Part shown: positions 16,749 through 24,966 of the stretch, piece by piece | How the letters are laid out: every line of letters starts with the position of its first letter | Position numbering within the stretch: position 1 is the first letter of the stretch | From: an uncultured Pirellulaceae bacterium | GTDB taxonomy: Bacteria; Planctomycetota; Planctomycetia; Pirellulales; Pirellulaceae | NCBI GenBank assembly: GCA_947258905.1 | Contig: CAMYKF010000088.1 | Location: 4,705-34,863, forward strand | DNA: 30,159 nt | Direction of reading: 5' to 3' | The notes under the pieces: model-generated | What the model was told of the DNA's origin: nothing | The model's input: only the letters and a program-made list of their open reading frames with translations | Databases searched by the model: none | Program-made: the position numbers and the translations under genes

Positions 16749-17867
16749 TTAGCGACGATCCCTCGACAACGGCATGATCACGTAACCGTATTTGTCGTCG
16801 GTTTGGCAGTAGGCTGCCTGTTCGCCGTTTTCCACATCGAACGTAAACGACTTGTCCGGCTGCAGGACCTTGAGGAAATCGGCCACGTAACGGTGATCCA
16901 GTGTGATGGTCAGTTCCTCATTGTCGTAGGCCACGGGCAATTCAATCCGTGACTGGCCGACCTCGGCGGTACTGTTGGACAGCACCAGCGATCCGTCCTT
17001 GAAGGTAAAGTCCACTCCGCGGCTTTCCTCGCTGGCCACAATCGCCGCTTGCCGCAACGCCGAAAACATGGGACCCACGGGCAAGTCGATTCGTGTGGAA
17101 TCGGTTCGCTGGGGCAGGACATCACGCCATTTGGGAAAGCGGCCTTCGACCAGCCGCGTGTAGAACACTCCGTTGGGATGTCGCACCAGCAAGTCGTTTT
17201 CACGCGCCGCCAGACAAACCGGCTCTTCTCCCGCCGGCAATGTTCGTTCGATCAACTGCATGGCCCGGGAAGGCACGATGGTAGCCGTTCCTGCCTGGGA
17301 TGGATTGCCGTGAATCTTCACGGGAGCTTCCATCTTGGCCAGCCGCCGGCCATCGGTCCCCACGGCCGTCAGGAAATTCTCGTTCAGTTCCAGCAATACG
17401 CCACTGAGTGCATAACGGCTGCTTTCGGCATCAGTCGCAAACAACGTGCGCTTGATCAGTTCCCGCAACACATTGGCGGGAATCTCAAAGTAGTCTTCTT
17501 CCGCAAAATCAACGACCTCCGGGAATTCATCCGGATTCTGCCCCTGCAATTCAAACCGGGATTGCTTGCCAGTGACCAGGATCTTGCTGGCGTCGGCCGA
17601 GATGTGCAGCACTTCGTCGCTGGATTCACGCAGGATGGCATTCAGTCGCGCTACTGGAATGACGGCCGCTCCGGGTGTCTCGACTTCCATATCATCGATC
17701 GACAACCGCACTCCGACTTCCATATCGGTGGCCGTTAACCGCACGGTACCGTCAACGGCTTCCAGTTTGACGTTTTGCAGAATGGTCTTGGGGCTGCGTG
17801 CCGGTGCAACCACTGCAGCGATCTGAAAGATCCGGGAGAACGGCTCCCGCTGGATAGTAATTTTCAC
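16749..17867 (-). CDS. dnaN: DNA polymerase III sliding clamp (beta subunit)
   Basis: This is a 372-residue clamp with the three-domain beta fold at normal family length. Recognisable segments include MKITIQREPF at the N-terminus, VKLEAVDGTVRLTATDMEVGV, ALSGVLLELNENFLTAVGTDGRRLA in domain 2, and the C-terminal YVIMPLSRDRR, matching the typical Y-x-x-MP(M/L)R ending. It encircles DNA and tethers polymerase. The start codon is GTG (17865-17867) with AAGGA seven bases upstream. It is first in the dnaN-dciA-gyrB run, downstream of dnaA and the 301-base candidate origin. recF, often next to dnaN, is absent here. Confidence 0.97.
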   Translation of the reverse strand: MKITIQREPFSRIFQIAAVVAPARSPKTILQNVKLEAVDGTVRLTATDMEVGVRLSIDDMEVETPGAAVIPVARLNAILRESSDEVLHISADASKILVTGKQSRFELQGQNPDEFPEVVDFAEEDYFEIPANVLRELIKRTLFATDAESSRYALSGVLLELNENFLTAVGTDGRRLAKMEAPVKIHGNPSQAGTATIVPSRAMQLIERTLPAGEEPVCLAARENDLLVRHPNGVFYTRLVEGRFPKWRDVLPQRTDSTRIDLPVGPMFSALRQAAIVASEESRGVDFTFKDGSLVLSNSTAEVGQSRIELPVAYDNEELTITLDHRYVADFLKVLQPDKSFTFDVENGEQAAYCQTDDKYGYVIMPLSRDRR

Positions 17868-18168
17868 TTGAGTTTCCTTTTCGTGTTTTCCTAAAGCCGT
17901 CCGGGTTAAGCGGTCAGTTTTAAATAAGAATGAATAAAATAAGTAGCAGTATTAGCAGGACATTTACCTTTGTTGATTTGCTGGCCAACTTCGACGACGG
18001 CCGTTAAAAAACCTGCTGCTACTCCAACGCGGGCGATCGGATAACTTGTCAGTTCATTGCCAGGCAGTTATCAGCAACCTGTTGATGAACGTTGGTAATG
18101 TTGCGATTCGTGTGAAAATCGTGCTAACGGACCAACTTAACAACAGTCACTGACAGCTCATCAACAAG
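17868..18168. other. oriC: Probable replication origin region (oriC) between dnaA and dnaN
   Basis: This 301-base gap has no gene. An AT-rich stretch at about 17916-17955 is a candidate unwinding element. Next to it are triplets TAG-CAG-TAT-TAG-CAG at 17944-17958, resembling DnaA-trio sequence. Two DnaA-box-like cores, TTATCCATC (18169-18177) and, inverted, TTATCCGAT (complement of 18034-18042), belong to an 11-bp perfect inverted repeat: GGATAACTTGT at 18039-18049 and ACAAGTTATCC at 18164-18174. A third box-like site is TTATCAGCA (18068-18076). The 7-mer TGTTGAT occurs at 17971-17977 and 18080-18086, and inverted at 18160-18166. No exact TTATCCACA occurs. The dnaA-dnaN location is the classical bacterial origin site, but GC skew could not be computed. 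Confidence 0.6.
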
Positions 18169-19227
18169 TTATCCATCACAACACAGTCTGGCCTCCCTGT
18201 CCGATTCGACGCGTGTGGCCAGTTGCGTAACTGCATTGGCCAGTTCGGCATCCTGTTCCAGGCGGCTGGCAATTTGCTGGCAGGCGTAACGAACCGTTGA
18301 CGGATCGCGGTTGCCAAATACCTTGCCAATATCACGTACGGGAATGCCTAATTGCCGATGGGCAAGATACATGGAAACGGCCCGGGCCCGTACGACTTCC
18401 TTGCGGCGTGTCTTGCCGGCCAGATCAGCTGTTTTTTGTCCAAAATACCGCGCCGTGCGACGAATCAATTGCGGCAGATCCTGGCTGGCTGCCGATGCCT
18501 GGTCCTCTTCCTGTGCAAACAATTGCTGTCGCAACTCGGCCCGGTCCGGGATGTGCGGGTTGTCATCGCTGGAAGCAGCGAGGGCCAGTCGCGACAGACG
18601 CTGGCGAATCAGCGGTGCAGTGCGGGGCAGTGCCTTAACCAGCCAGTCGCGGTCACGTTCATGAATTTGCAGCTCGAGCTGATGCAGGATTCCAGCGACC
18701 ATGGCGTTTCGTGCCGCTGGGCCCGGCCGCTGCACACCGATCACCAGGCCACTGGACAAGCGGGAGCGTAATTGCGGCGAAAACTCGCGGGCATTCCAGG
18801 GTGCGTTGAGGCAAGTGACCAGCAGCGGGCGACCTTGTTGCAGGTGCTCGTCGAGGATCTGCACGAATTCGCGGTTCAAGGCGACTTGGTCCGTCGGCCA
18901 CGTCAGGCCGTCAACCAGCAGCGACTCGGCTTGTGTAAAACGGCGGCGGAATTGGGAGACGGATCTTGTTTTGGCAGCTTCCAGAAACTGACGGCGAAAG
19001 TCGCTGCCCGTGATACGCAGGCAGGGGACGTCGAGTCGTGCGGCCAGAGTCTCCACGAGCGCCGATTTGCCGACTCCTGACGGCCCGTACAACACCAGCG
19101 GCCACGGGGCATTGGACGTCATCATGAATTGTGGATCGCACCAGCGACGCAGCAATGGATTGTCATCGTCAGCGTAATACCGCGGCAGCACAAAAGCGGC
19201 AGCGCCAGCCATGGATCGAACCGGCAT
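18169..19227 (-). CDS. dnaA: Divergent, short chromosomal replication initiator DnaA
   Basis: The ATG at 19227 gives 352 residues; an upstream TTG at 19305 would give 378 but would translate through a palindrome at 19228-19250. Numbering here uses the 378 form. The AAA+ core has Walker A GPSGVGKS (74-81), Walker B-like LLVDGLT (129-135) where LLIDD is usual, and an arginine-finger region SPQLRSRLSSGL. The C-terminal DNA-binding domain has ARAVSMYLAHRQLGIPVRDI and then GNRDPSTVRYAC (331-342), where the usual DnaA signature is GGRDHTTVLHAC. Domains I and II, present in most DnaA (about 450 residues), are absent. It should initiate replication, and its neighbours dnaN, dciA and gyrB support this. 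A DnaA-like accessory protein is possible, with the true DnaA elsewhere. Confidence 0.8.
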   Translation of the reverse strand: MPVRSMAGAAAFVLPRYYADDDNPLLRRWCDPQFMMTSNAPWPLVLYGPSGVGKSALVETLAARLDVPCLRITGSDFRRQFLEAAKTRSVSQFRRRFTQAESLLVDGLTWPTDQVALNREFVQILDEHLQQGRPLLVTCLNAPWNAREFSPQLRSRLSSGLVIGVQRPGPAARNAMVAGILHQLELQIHERDRDWLVKALPRTAPLIRQRLSRLALAASSDDNPHIPDRAELRQQLFAQEEDQASAASQDLPQLIRRTARYFGQKTADLAGKTRRKEVVRARAVSMYLAHRQLGIPVRDIGKVFGNRDPSTVRYACQQIASRLEQDAELANAVTQLATRVESDREARLCCDG

Positions 19228-19250
19228 CCCGCGAGCTGACGGCTCGTGGG
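19228..19250. repeat. Palindrome at the dnaA start
   Basis: CCCGCGAGC at 19228-19236 pairs with GCTCGTGGG at 19242-19250, apart from one mismatch, around a five-base loop. It abuts the proposed dnaA ATG, so it could hide the start region in mRNA, or it may be one unit of an interspersed palindromic repeat. Confidence 0.45.
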
Positions 19251-19365
19251 TGCGCAGGGGAAACGAAAAAACGGGTGCGGCGGCGGTCAGGAATCGGCCT
19301 CTCAAAGATCGTTACCGGGATGGACCGGGCAGGTGTCGAAGACGTACACACCGGTTCATGAATAC

Positions 19366-19377
19366 GCTGCCGGCAGC
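19366..19377. promoter_or_regulatory. Perfect 12-bp dyad upstream of dnaA
   Basis: GCTGCCGGCAGC is a perfect palindrome in the gap between the cysteine desulfurase stop and dnaA. It may be an operator for dnaA, but no protein is known to bind it. Confidence 0.3.
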
Positions 19378-19462
19378 ACAAAATCTGGCCATCAAACGAG
19401 CCATCTGGAAGGCCCAAATTTTACCATTTTCAGGGCGATCCGAGGAGTGCGAAAAGGCAATT

Positions 19463-20644
19463 TCATCCGCTTTTTTGTTGACGCAAATGCTTGACTGCCT
19501 TGATGATACGTCGCGACCCCAAATCAACTTCCGAGGCCGTTGTCAAGGAGCTCAAACTGACCCGAATCGAGCTCTCGATCACACCCTCTTCACAGCCCAT
19601 GGCAGCCAGTACATGGGATGGTTCACTGGAACCGCTGGTGCAAGCCGAGCCGGTTGAAATAGCCACCTCGGCCGCATCGGCTGCCATCATGAGTGCCTGC
19701 CGATTGATGGCCGGCAGTGACTCGACCGCTGGGAAAGCAAGATTGCTGGCATGCGGCGTACGCTGGGCACCGGCACCAATTAACACCGCCCCGGGCACCT
19801 CCGACAAGATCGTGCGTTCGAATTGATCACGCAATTCCGTCATGCGTCGACGACGCTCGTCCAGTTCATCAGTTGCCAGTTCCACGGCGCTGGCAAAACC
19901 AACGCCCAGCGTCACATCTTCGGTTCCCGGCCTCTGGCCAAGTTGCTGAATGCCGCCAAACAGAATCGGTTGCAACTCAACCCCTTGGCGAACCAGCAAG
20001 CCGCCGATACCGCGGGGTCCATGCAATTTGTGAGCAGTCACGGTCATGCCGGTGACGCCCAGCTGACGAAAGTCGACGGGGATCTTGCCCACTGCCTGCA
20101 CGGCATCACAATGCAGCGGCACGCCGACTTCCTGACAAATCCGCGCCGCCTCTGTGACTCCCTGAATCACGCCTGTCTCGTTGTTGGCTAGCATCAAGCT
20201 GACTAGCCGCGTTTGCGGGTTGATCAATTCGGTCAGGGCCCCGATTTGCACCACGCCCAGCCCATTAACGGGCAGCCGGTGGACCAGAAAGCCCCGGGTT
20301 TGCAGGAAGGCTGCAGCACCTAGCACCGAAGGATGTTCGATGGGCGAAATAATGACTTCCGGGGTCTCGACTGGCGGATCGCTCCATGCGTGAGCCAGGC
20401 CGAGGATGGCCAGATTGTTGGCTTCGGTCCCCCCACTGCAGAAAATCAGCCGGTCGGCCGGTCCGCCGCCCAGGCACCGGCAAATCGTCTGTCGCGCCTG
20501 TTCCAGGCGGGCGCGAGCCAGTTGTCCCGGCCGGTGCTGGCTGGCCGGATTGACGTATCCAGCCGCCATGCAATCGATCATGGCACGCTGTACCCGCTCG
20601 TCCAGGCGAGTGGTTGAGTTGGCATCCAGATAGATATGGTTCAT
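19463..20644 (-). CDS. Cysteine desulfurase, NifS/IscS family
   Basis: This is a 393-residue PLP enzyme that takes sulfur from cysteine, leaving alanine, for Fe-S clusters and thio-cofactors. Family landmarks are IYLDANSTTRLDERV at the N-terminus, SGGTEANNLAI, His104 in PIEHPSV (stacks on PLP), NNETGVIQ, HCDAVQAVGK, the PLP-binding Lys206 in TAHKLHGPRGIG, GTEDV, and the catalytic Cys335 in STGSACTSGSSEPSHVL. The SGSACTSG loop is of the long-loop NifS/IscS type. No iscU or other Fe-S assembly gene is adjacent. It is upstream of dnaA on the same strand with a 235-base gap, and divergent from scpB. Some members also release selenium from selenocysteine, which may matter given the candidate selenoprotein in this window. 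Confidence 0.93.
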   Translation of the reverse strand: MNHIYLDANSTTRLDERVQRAMIDCMAAGYVNPASQHRPGQLARARLEQARQTICRCLGGGPADRLIFCSGGTEANNLAILGLAHAWSDPPVETPEVIISPIEHPSVLGAAAFLQTRGFLVHRLPVNGLGVVQIGALTELINPQTRLVSLMLANNETGVIQGVTEAARICQEVGVPLHCDAVQAVGKIPVDFRQLGVTGMTVTAHKLHGPRGIGGLLVRQGVELQPILFGGIQQLGQRPGTEDVTLGVGFASAVELATDELDERRRRMTELRDQFERTILSEVPGAVLIGAGAQRTPHASNLAFPAVESLPAINRQALMMAADAAEVAISTGSACTSGSSEPSHVLAAMGCEEGVIESSIRVSLSSLTTASEVDLGSRRIIKAVKHLRQQKSG

Positions 20645-20904
20645 TCGGCCCGGAAAATACTAAATCGGCTCAAGCAGGCTAAGATTGACGACGCGGATTT
20701 GCCGATGCACAGATTGCCTTGCTCCCGGCACCGTATTGATCGGGGTTGCCCCCGCGAATCAGGCTGGGCGATACTTCCGCATCCCGGTGGACCGGCTTGT
20801 GTGTTCACCAGGGGCTGGCGGAACGATACGCTCCCGGATTGTTTAGTTCGTTATTTCCACTTGCCGCCCGGTTGTCCAGTCACGCCCGCGATCCCCGAGA
20901 CCAG

Positions 20905-21678
20905 ATGAGCGAACCTGCCAACGAGTCAACTCGTCTCGCCGGTGCGGACAGCCCGCCGGAGGAACAGCATGCCGCGGCCTTGGCCGAACTGGAAAAGCTG
21001 GATCCGTTGCGTCGTCTGGAGGCGGTTCTGTTCCTGGCCAAAGAGCCGCTGCACAGCCGCAAACTGGCACAGCTGGCCGGATTGCCCGACGGAACGCGAG
21101 CCAATTCGCTGGTCAAGCAACTTAATCGCCTGTATGACGGTAGCGGAAGGGCCTTTCACGTCAAACAAGTGGCTGGCGGATATCAGCTGCGTACGCGTCC
21201 CATGTTCAGCCGCTGGTTGCAACGTATCCAGAACGCCCCGGCCTCCATTCGGCTGACCAATCCGGCGATGGAAACACTGGCCGTGGTCGCTTATCGACAA
21301 CCGGTGCTGAAAGCCGAGATTGAAGCCATCCGTGGCGTGAGCTGTGGAGAACTGTTGCGGCAATTGCTGGATCGAGGTCTGATTCGCATTGCCGGACGCA
21401 GCAGCGAACTGGGCAATCCGTTTTTGTACGCCACCACCAAACGGTTCCTGGAAGTCTTTGGCATGCCCAATATCGACGGCTTGCCCCGTGGCGAAAAACT
21501 GCGAGGCAGGGGCCTGCCGGATTGGCCAGCACCCCAGGATACCCAAACCGAAAATCCTGCCAAAACGGGTGCAAATCCACTCGACGAACCAGATACAAAC
21601 CCCCAAAATCATACACTTGCTGATTCCAGCGACTCCGATGTCGCCCTGCTTCCCCCAGAAACTCAACCGGAGGAGTAA
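20905..21678 (+). CDS. scpB: Segregation and condensation protein B (ScpB)
   Basis: This is a 257-residue kleisin-associated winged-helix protein that works with SMC and ScpA in chromosome condensation. Family segments are LRRLEAVLFLAKEPLHSRKL (first winged helix), GYQLRTRPMFSRWLQR, and the second winged helix with ETLAVVAYRQPVLKAEIEAI, RGVSCGELLRQLLDRGLIRI and FLYATTKRFLEVFG. I chose the ATG at 20905 because an in-frame start at 20746 only adds a non-conserved segment. The first ~35 residues and the last ~60 (Asn/Pro/Asp-rich) are low-complexity extensions beyond the usual core. No scpA gene is in the window. The acidic protein gene starts five bases after its stop. Confidence 0.92.
   Translation: MSEPANESTRLAGADSPPEEQHAAALAELEKLDPLRRLEAVLFLAKEPLHSRKLAQLAGLPDGTRANSLVKQLNRLYDGSGRAFHVKQVAGGYQLRTRPMFSRWLQRIQNAPASIRLTNPAMETLAVVAYRQPVLKAEIEAIRGVSCGELLRQLLDRGLIRIAGRSSELGNPFLYATTKRFLEVFGMPNIDGLPRGEKLRGRGLPDWPAPQDTQTENPAKTGANPLDEPDTNPQNHTLADSSDSDVALLPPETQPEE
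21669..21675 (+). promoter_or_regulatory. Strong Shine-Dalgarno for the acidic protein inside the scpB 3' end
   Basis: GGAGGAG forms the last two sense codons of scpB and lies eight bases before the GTG at 21684. This supports the GTG start and coupling to scpB translation. Confidence 0.7.
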
Positions 21679-21683
21679 AAACC

Positions 21684-22178
21684 GTGACTGTTTCGCAGCC
21701 CGTTTCAATTGAGACTGAATGGGTCGACGCGCCCCTGGTGGCCGACGACATGGTGGCAGCGATCTGTTCCCGCGGGCCCCTCTCGCCTGAATTCGTCGCC
21801 ACGGACGACGACGATGACGAGGAGTATGAAGACGAGGAAGAGGACGACGACGAATACGAGGATGAAGACGACGAGGACGACGACGAATACGAGGATGAAG
21901 ACGACGAGGGCGAAGAGGGCGAAGAGGGCGAAGAGTACGACGACGACGACGACGACGACGAAGTCGATGACGACGATGAATACGAGGACGATGACTACGA
22001 CGAGGACTATGACGACGACTTCGATGAGGACGACGACGACGACCTCGAAGAGGATGAATGGGAAGAAGTCGACGACGATGACTTCGAGGAAGAGGAATGG
22101 GACGACGACGACGATGAGGACGACGACGAAGATGATGAAGATGATGAAGAGGATGAGGAAGACGAAGAATGGGAGTAG
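21684..22178 (+). CDS. Extremely acidic Asp/Glu-rich protein downstream of scpB
   Basis: This is a 164-residue protein starting at GTG. The first 40 residues are ordinary in composition (MTVSQPVSIETEWVDAPLVA and onward). From about residue 41 to the end nearly every residue is Asp or Glu, with scattered Tyr, Trp, Phe, Val, Leu and a Gly-Glu-Glu run. There is no signal peptide, helix or catalytic motif. The DNA carries a 33-base tandem duplication (first copy around 21844, second around 21877) and a triplicated 9-base GAAGAGGGC unit, so the tract probably grows by slippage. The coupling to scpB and the strong ribosome site argue that it is translated. A DNA-mimic, basic-protein or metal/cation-binding function can be imagined, but nothing shows which. 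Confidence 0.8.
   Translation: MTVSQPVSIETEWVDAPLVADDMVAAICSRGPLSPEFVATDDDDDEEYEDEEEDDDEYEDEDDEDDDEYEDEDDEGEEGEEGEEYDDDDDDDEVDDDDEYEDDDYDEDYDDDFDEDDDDDLEEDEWEEVDDDDFEEEEWDDDDDEDDDEDDEDDEEDEEDEEWE
21844..21909 (+). repeat. 33-base in-frame tandem duplication in the acidic protein gene
   Basis: Two near-identical 33-base units occur back to back; for example, GAATACGAGGATGAAGACG is found at 21852 and again at 21885. The period is a multiple of three, so the frame is kept. Confidence 0.7.
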
Positions 22179-22565
22179 GACCCTGACGAATCGTCACCCC
22201 TGAACGCTGACACCATGCGACACCAGGGCCCGGGCTGTGCAGGAATTCGTCAACACATAGTCCCGGTGTGGATCGCCCGTTCACGAATAAAGCACGCACT
22301 TGTGATCAGGCAGGCCGGCTCAGAAGCCTGACGCTTTTTCGACTGCCCGGCAGTGCGGGCGTGCGGTTTCACCTCACCCGTTGTTCACGATCCAGGGCCT
22401 GCACCAACAACGCGCAACACCAGCAGTGGACGATCGCTTGCGCACGCGTTGGGAAAGAACCGCAAAATATCGAATGACGAAGGCCCAAAGCGCTGGAAGC
22501 ACACAATCCATGCGCAGACCGCTGGATGACGTCCCTCGATAACGCTTCGGGTTCCGTTTGTTTGT
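22179..22565. other. Intergenic region between convergent genes
   Basis: These 387 bases lie between the acidic protein gene (plus) and a minus-strand gene. A terminator-like hairpin is present at 22306-22339. Short open frames here have no supporting features, and I see no RNA gene. Confidence 0.5.
22306..22339 (+). terminator. Possible Rho-independent terminator for scpB/acidic protein unit
   Basis: TCAGGC (22306-22311) pairs with GCCTGA (22326-22331), and TTTTT follows at 22335-22339. The 14-base loop is large and the hairpin is 128 bases after the stop, so support is moderate. Confidence 0.4.
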
Positions 22566-24824
22566 TTAGTCGCCAGCCACGTCGTTAAAACGCAACTGGT
22601 AATGCGTGACCTGTGCTCCGTCTTCCATGTAGCTGATGCTGGAGCAGCTCTCCAGGCACTTGGCCATGGCAATCACCGAGTCGAGAGCCTCCATGAGTTC
22701 CGCTTCGGCAAACTCCAGCGTATCGTTTTCGGCACCCATATCCATATTGAGATCCACATCGCCCTCTGCTTTGGCGACGTCGATGCCGTAAAGGCCCCAT
22801 GCGTGAAGCGCGTCGATCATCCGCGCGTTGTCGTAATACAGTGCGGCCATCAATGGACGGGAACGATTGGCCAACACGCCTTCAAACATCGGCGAGTTCT
22901 CTTGCATCAGCCGCTTCGACTGTTCGGTCAACGTGCCGAGAATCAGCAAATCGTCCGAGAGCATGGCGTGCAGCGCGATATCGGGATCCAATCCGGCCTC
23001 CGGAGGGAAGTGATAAATGTACAGATCGGCGCCGGAGATTGACTCGTAGTCCGGCGGATAGACCTGGATCTCCGGCGGAATCTGCGCATCGGGCAATTCG
23101 CGAACCATGGCCAGAATGTCTCGCGCCGCTTCCAGATAACTGGACCCGGCGGCCCGGATTTTTTCAGCGTCGCGATGTTCAATCAGTGCGGCCATGGCCG
23201 GGAAGGGCAGTGGATGATCCGAAGGCGGCATCATCTCGTGCCACGATTCACGTGCGGTGGTAAAGTCCAGCACGAATCCACTCTGGCAATTACGAGTGGC
23301 GGCCAGCAGGTTTTGTTCCGTCGAATCGGCAACGTCCCCCAGCACCTCACGAAGCTCGGCTGTGAAATCGCGGAAGACCCGCGCCTCCTCGTCGGGCATT
23401 TGGCGTGGCACGTATTTGCGAATGTAATCGAACACCTTGCCGCCCCACTTGCGGGCCACGGCGAATTGTTCCTGACTCGCTTCGTTCTCGCGTCCGACCG
23501 CCAACAGTGTCGGCTCCAGGCCCACATGGTTCAGCAGGGTCAGGGGCTGGCTGGAATCCAGGTACTTGTTCTCGGCCCAGTTGTACGAGAATCCCTCAAT
23601 ACCGTGCTCGAACAGGTAGTTGAACGATACGGCGGCACCCGGTTTGGGCATGGTGGTCATCAAGTCCGCTTTCATTTCGACGGCGTCCGCTTTCAAATCA
23701 GCGATCAAGCCGTCCATTTTCAGATCCGCGCCACTGTCTTGTTCTGCCATCTGAATACCCAGGGCGGCCCATGAAATCATGGCGTCCACCATGCCACCCG
23801 CGTTTTCATAATTGCTGCGGGCAATTTCCTCGGACGTCCACGACACACTGGTCAGCTGGTGACTGGCCGCCGCTGCCTTGACGGCTGCCATTTTGGGATG
23901 GTCGATCAACAAGTCAGCATCGCCCAGGTTGCGTACGTGATCGATCGAGGGACCGAAGGCAACCAGCAGAAAATTTCCCTTGATGCCAAACGACACATTG
24001 AACGACTTGCCTTCCAGCAACGCCTTGATGTCATCGACGTAGGGATCAAAGTCAGGATCTTCTTCCAGCTCGTGCCACGGCAGGTTGTCCGATGACAGTT
24101 GCAAACTCAGCATGTACAGATCGCCGGCTTCGATCACCTCGTAGCCATCCAGCACGTATTCCATGCTCGGCGGCATTTGTCCCATCATTTGATCGACGCC
24201 GGCCTCGGCCATTTGCAACAGGCTTTCCACCAGTTGGGGATTGTCCAGCACCGTGCCCATCACGAGCGTGGGGGTATTGATGTCGCCAAATTCATCGCGC
24301 GCCACCGCCAACAGCTTCTTGATATCACTTTCGGCCAGTTGTTCGAAGTAAACGCCTTCCATGGCCTCGCCCGCCCGCAGATAGAAACTGGCAACCGCTT
24401 CGGCGGCCTGCACACAGTCGCCATCGCCATAGATAAACACTTCGTTGCCAAAGATCTCGGCAAGAAAGGCCATGACCATCTTGCCCTGCACGCTGCCTAA
24501 CGACTCGCTGTATCCCTGCAGGTACTGGGCGAAAGGATTGTCGTAGCCGAACTGGCTCCAGCCGCGGCGGCGGCCCGCGCGATAGGCCTTGCGCATCTGT
24601 TGGGCGACTTCCGTATCCAGCACCTGTTGCCAGGCATTGCTTTCCACAATCGCCTTGTACTGGGCCTCGTGATTCATCGAGGCGATGTAGAACGAAGCAG
24701 TCTGCGGCACGATGTCCAGCGAAGTGGGACGTTCGTTTTCCTGTGCCAGCAGCGTGGCAGAACAGGCCAGCAGCGTTACACAGGCCGCCAGCAATCGGGC
24801 CAACGAAGCGGAGCAGTATCTCAT
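22566..24824 (-). CDS. Large secreted protein of unknown function
   Basis: This is a 752-residue protein; the ATG at 24824 has GGGAG eight bases upstream. Residues 1-27 are a signal peptide (RLLAACVTLLACSATLLAQ). The mature protein opens with a segment like DIVPQTASFYIASMNHEAQY. It is acidic, with a mix of helical and beta segments and many Met residues, and no repeat, membrane segment or catalytic motif that I can name. The overall style resembles large periplasmic proteins common in planctomycetes. It lies 142 bases downstream of a sigma-54 activator gene on the same strand and could be its target, but no sigma-54 promoter (GG-N10-GC type) was identified in that gap. Confidence 0.8.
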   Translation of the reverse strand: MRYCSASLARLLAACVTLLACSATLLAQENERPTSLDIVPQTASFYIASMNHEAQYKAIVESNAWQQVLDTEVAQQMRKAYRAGRRRGWSQFGYDNPFAQYLQGYSESLGSVQGKMVMAFLAEIFGNEVFIYGDGDCVQAAEAVASFYLRAGEAMEGVYFEQLAESDIKKLLAVARDEFGDINTPTLVMGTVLDNPQLVESLLQMAEAGVDQMMGQMPPSMEYVLDGYEVIEAGDLYMLSLQLSSDNLPWHELEEDPDFDPYVDDIKALLEGKSFNVSFGIKGNFLLVAFGPSIDHVRNLGDADLLIDHPKMAAVKAAAASHQLTSVSWTSEEIARSNYENAGGMVDAMISWAALGIQMAEQDSGADLKMDGLIADLKADAVEMKADLMTTMPKPGAAVSFNYLFEHGIEGFSYNWAENKYLDSSQPLTLLNHVGLEPTLLAVGRENEASQEQFAVARKWGGKVFDYIRKYVPRQMPDEEARVFRDFTAELREVLGDVADSTEQNLLAATRNCQSGFVLDFTTARESWHEMMPPSDHPLPFPAMAALIEHRDAEKIRAAGSSYLEAARDILAMVRELPDAQIPPEIQVYPPDYESISGADLYIYHFPPEAGLDPDIALHAMLSDDLLILGTLTEQSKRLMQENSPMFEGVLANRSRPLMAALYYDNARMIDALHAWGLYGIDVAKAEGDVDLNMDMGAENDTLEFAEAELMEALDSVIAMAKCLESCSSISYMEDGAQVTHYQLRFNDVAGD

Positions 24825-24912
24825 CGAAATTTCTCCCGTAATTCGAGCGGTGCAGTTTGATCAGTCGATCGCATGTGGGCGCGGTGCGACCCGACCATAG
24901 ATTTTACCCGAA

Positions 24913-24938
24913 AACCGGGAGGCAGGTTTCAGCCGGTT
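24913..24938 (-). terminator. Possible hairpin after the sigma-54 activator gene
   Basis: AACCGG at 24913-24918 pairs with CCGGTT at 24933-24938 around a 14-base loop. On the minus strand GGTTTTC follows, which is a weak T-tract. Confidence 0.3.
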
Positions 24939-24966
24939 GGAAAAGACAGCCAGCGTGCTTCGCGAC

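Noticed and set aside
21844..22178. Possible CRISPR or satellite array from the repetitive GAC/GAG sequence
   Set aside because: The repeats have no unique spacers and form an uninterrupted coding frame.
22007..22216. Poly-Ser minus-strand frame
   Set aside because: It is a by-product of the repeated GAC/GAG codons of the acidic gene read in reverse.
20926..22299. 457-codon minus-strand frame rich in Arg, His and Pro, opposite scpB and the acidic gene
   Set aside because: Its composition is the mirror of the GAC/GAG-rich acidic gene, and it runs antisense to scpB, which has clear family motifs.
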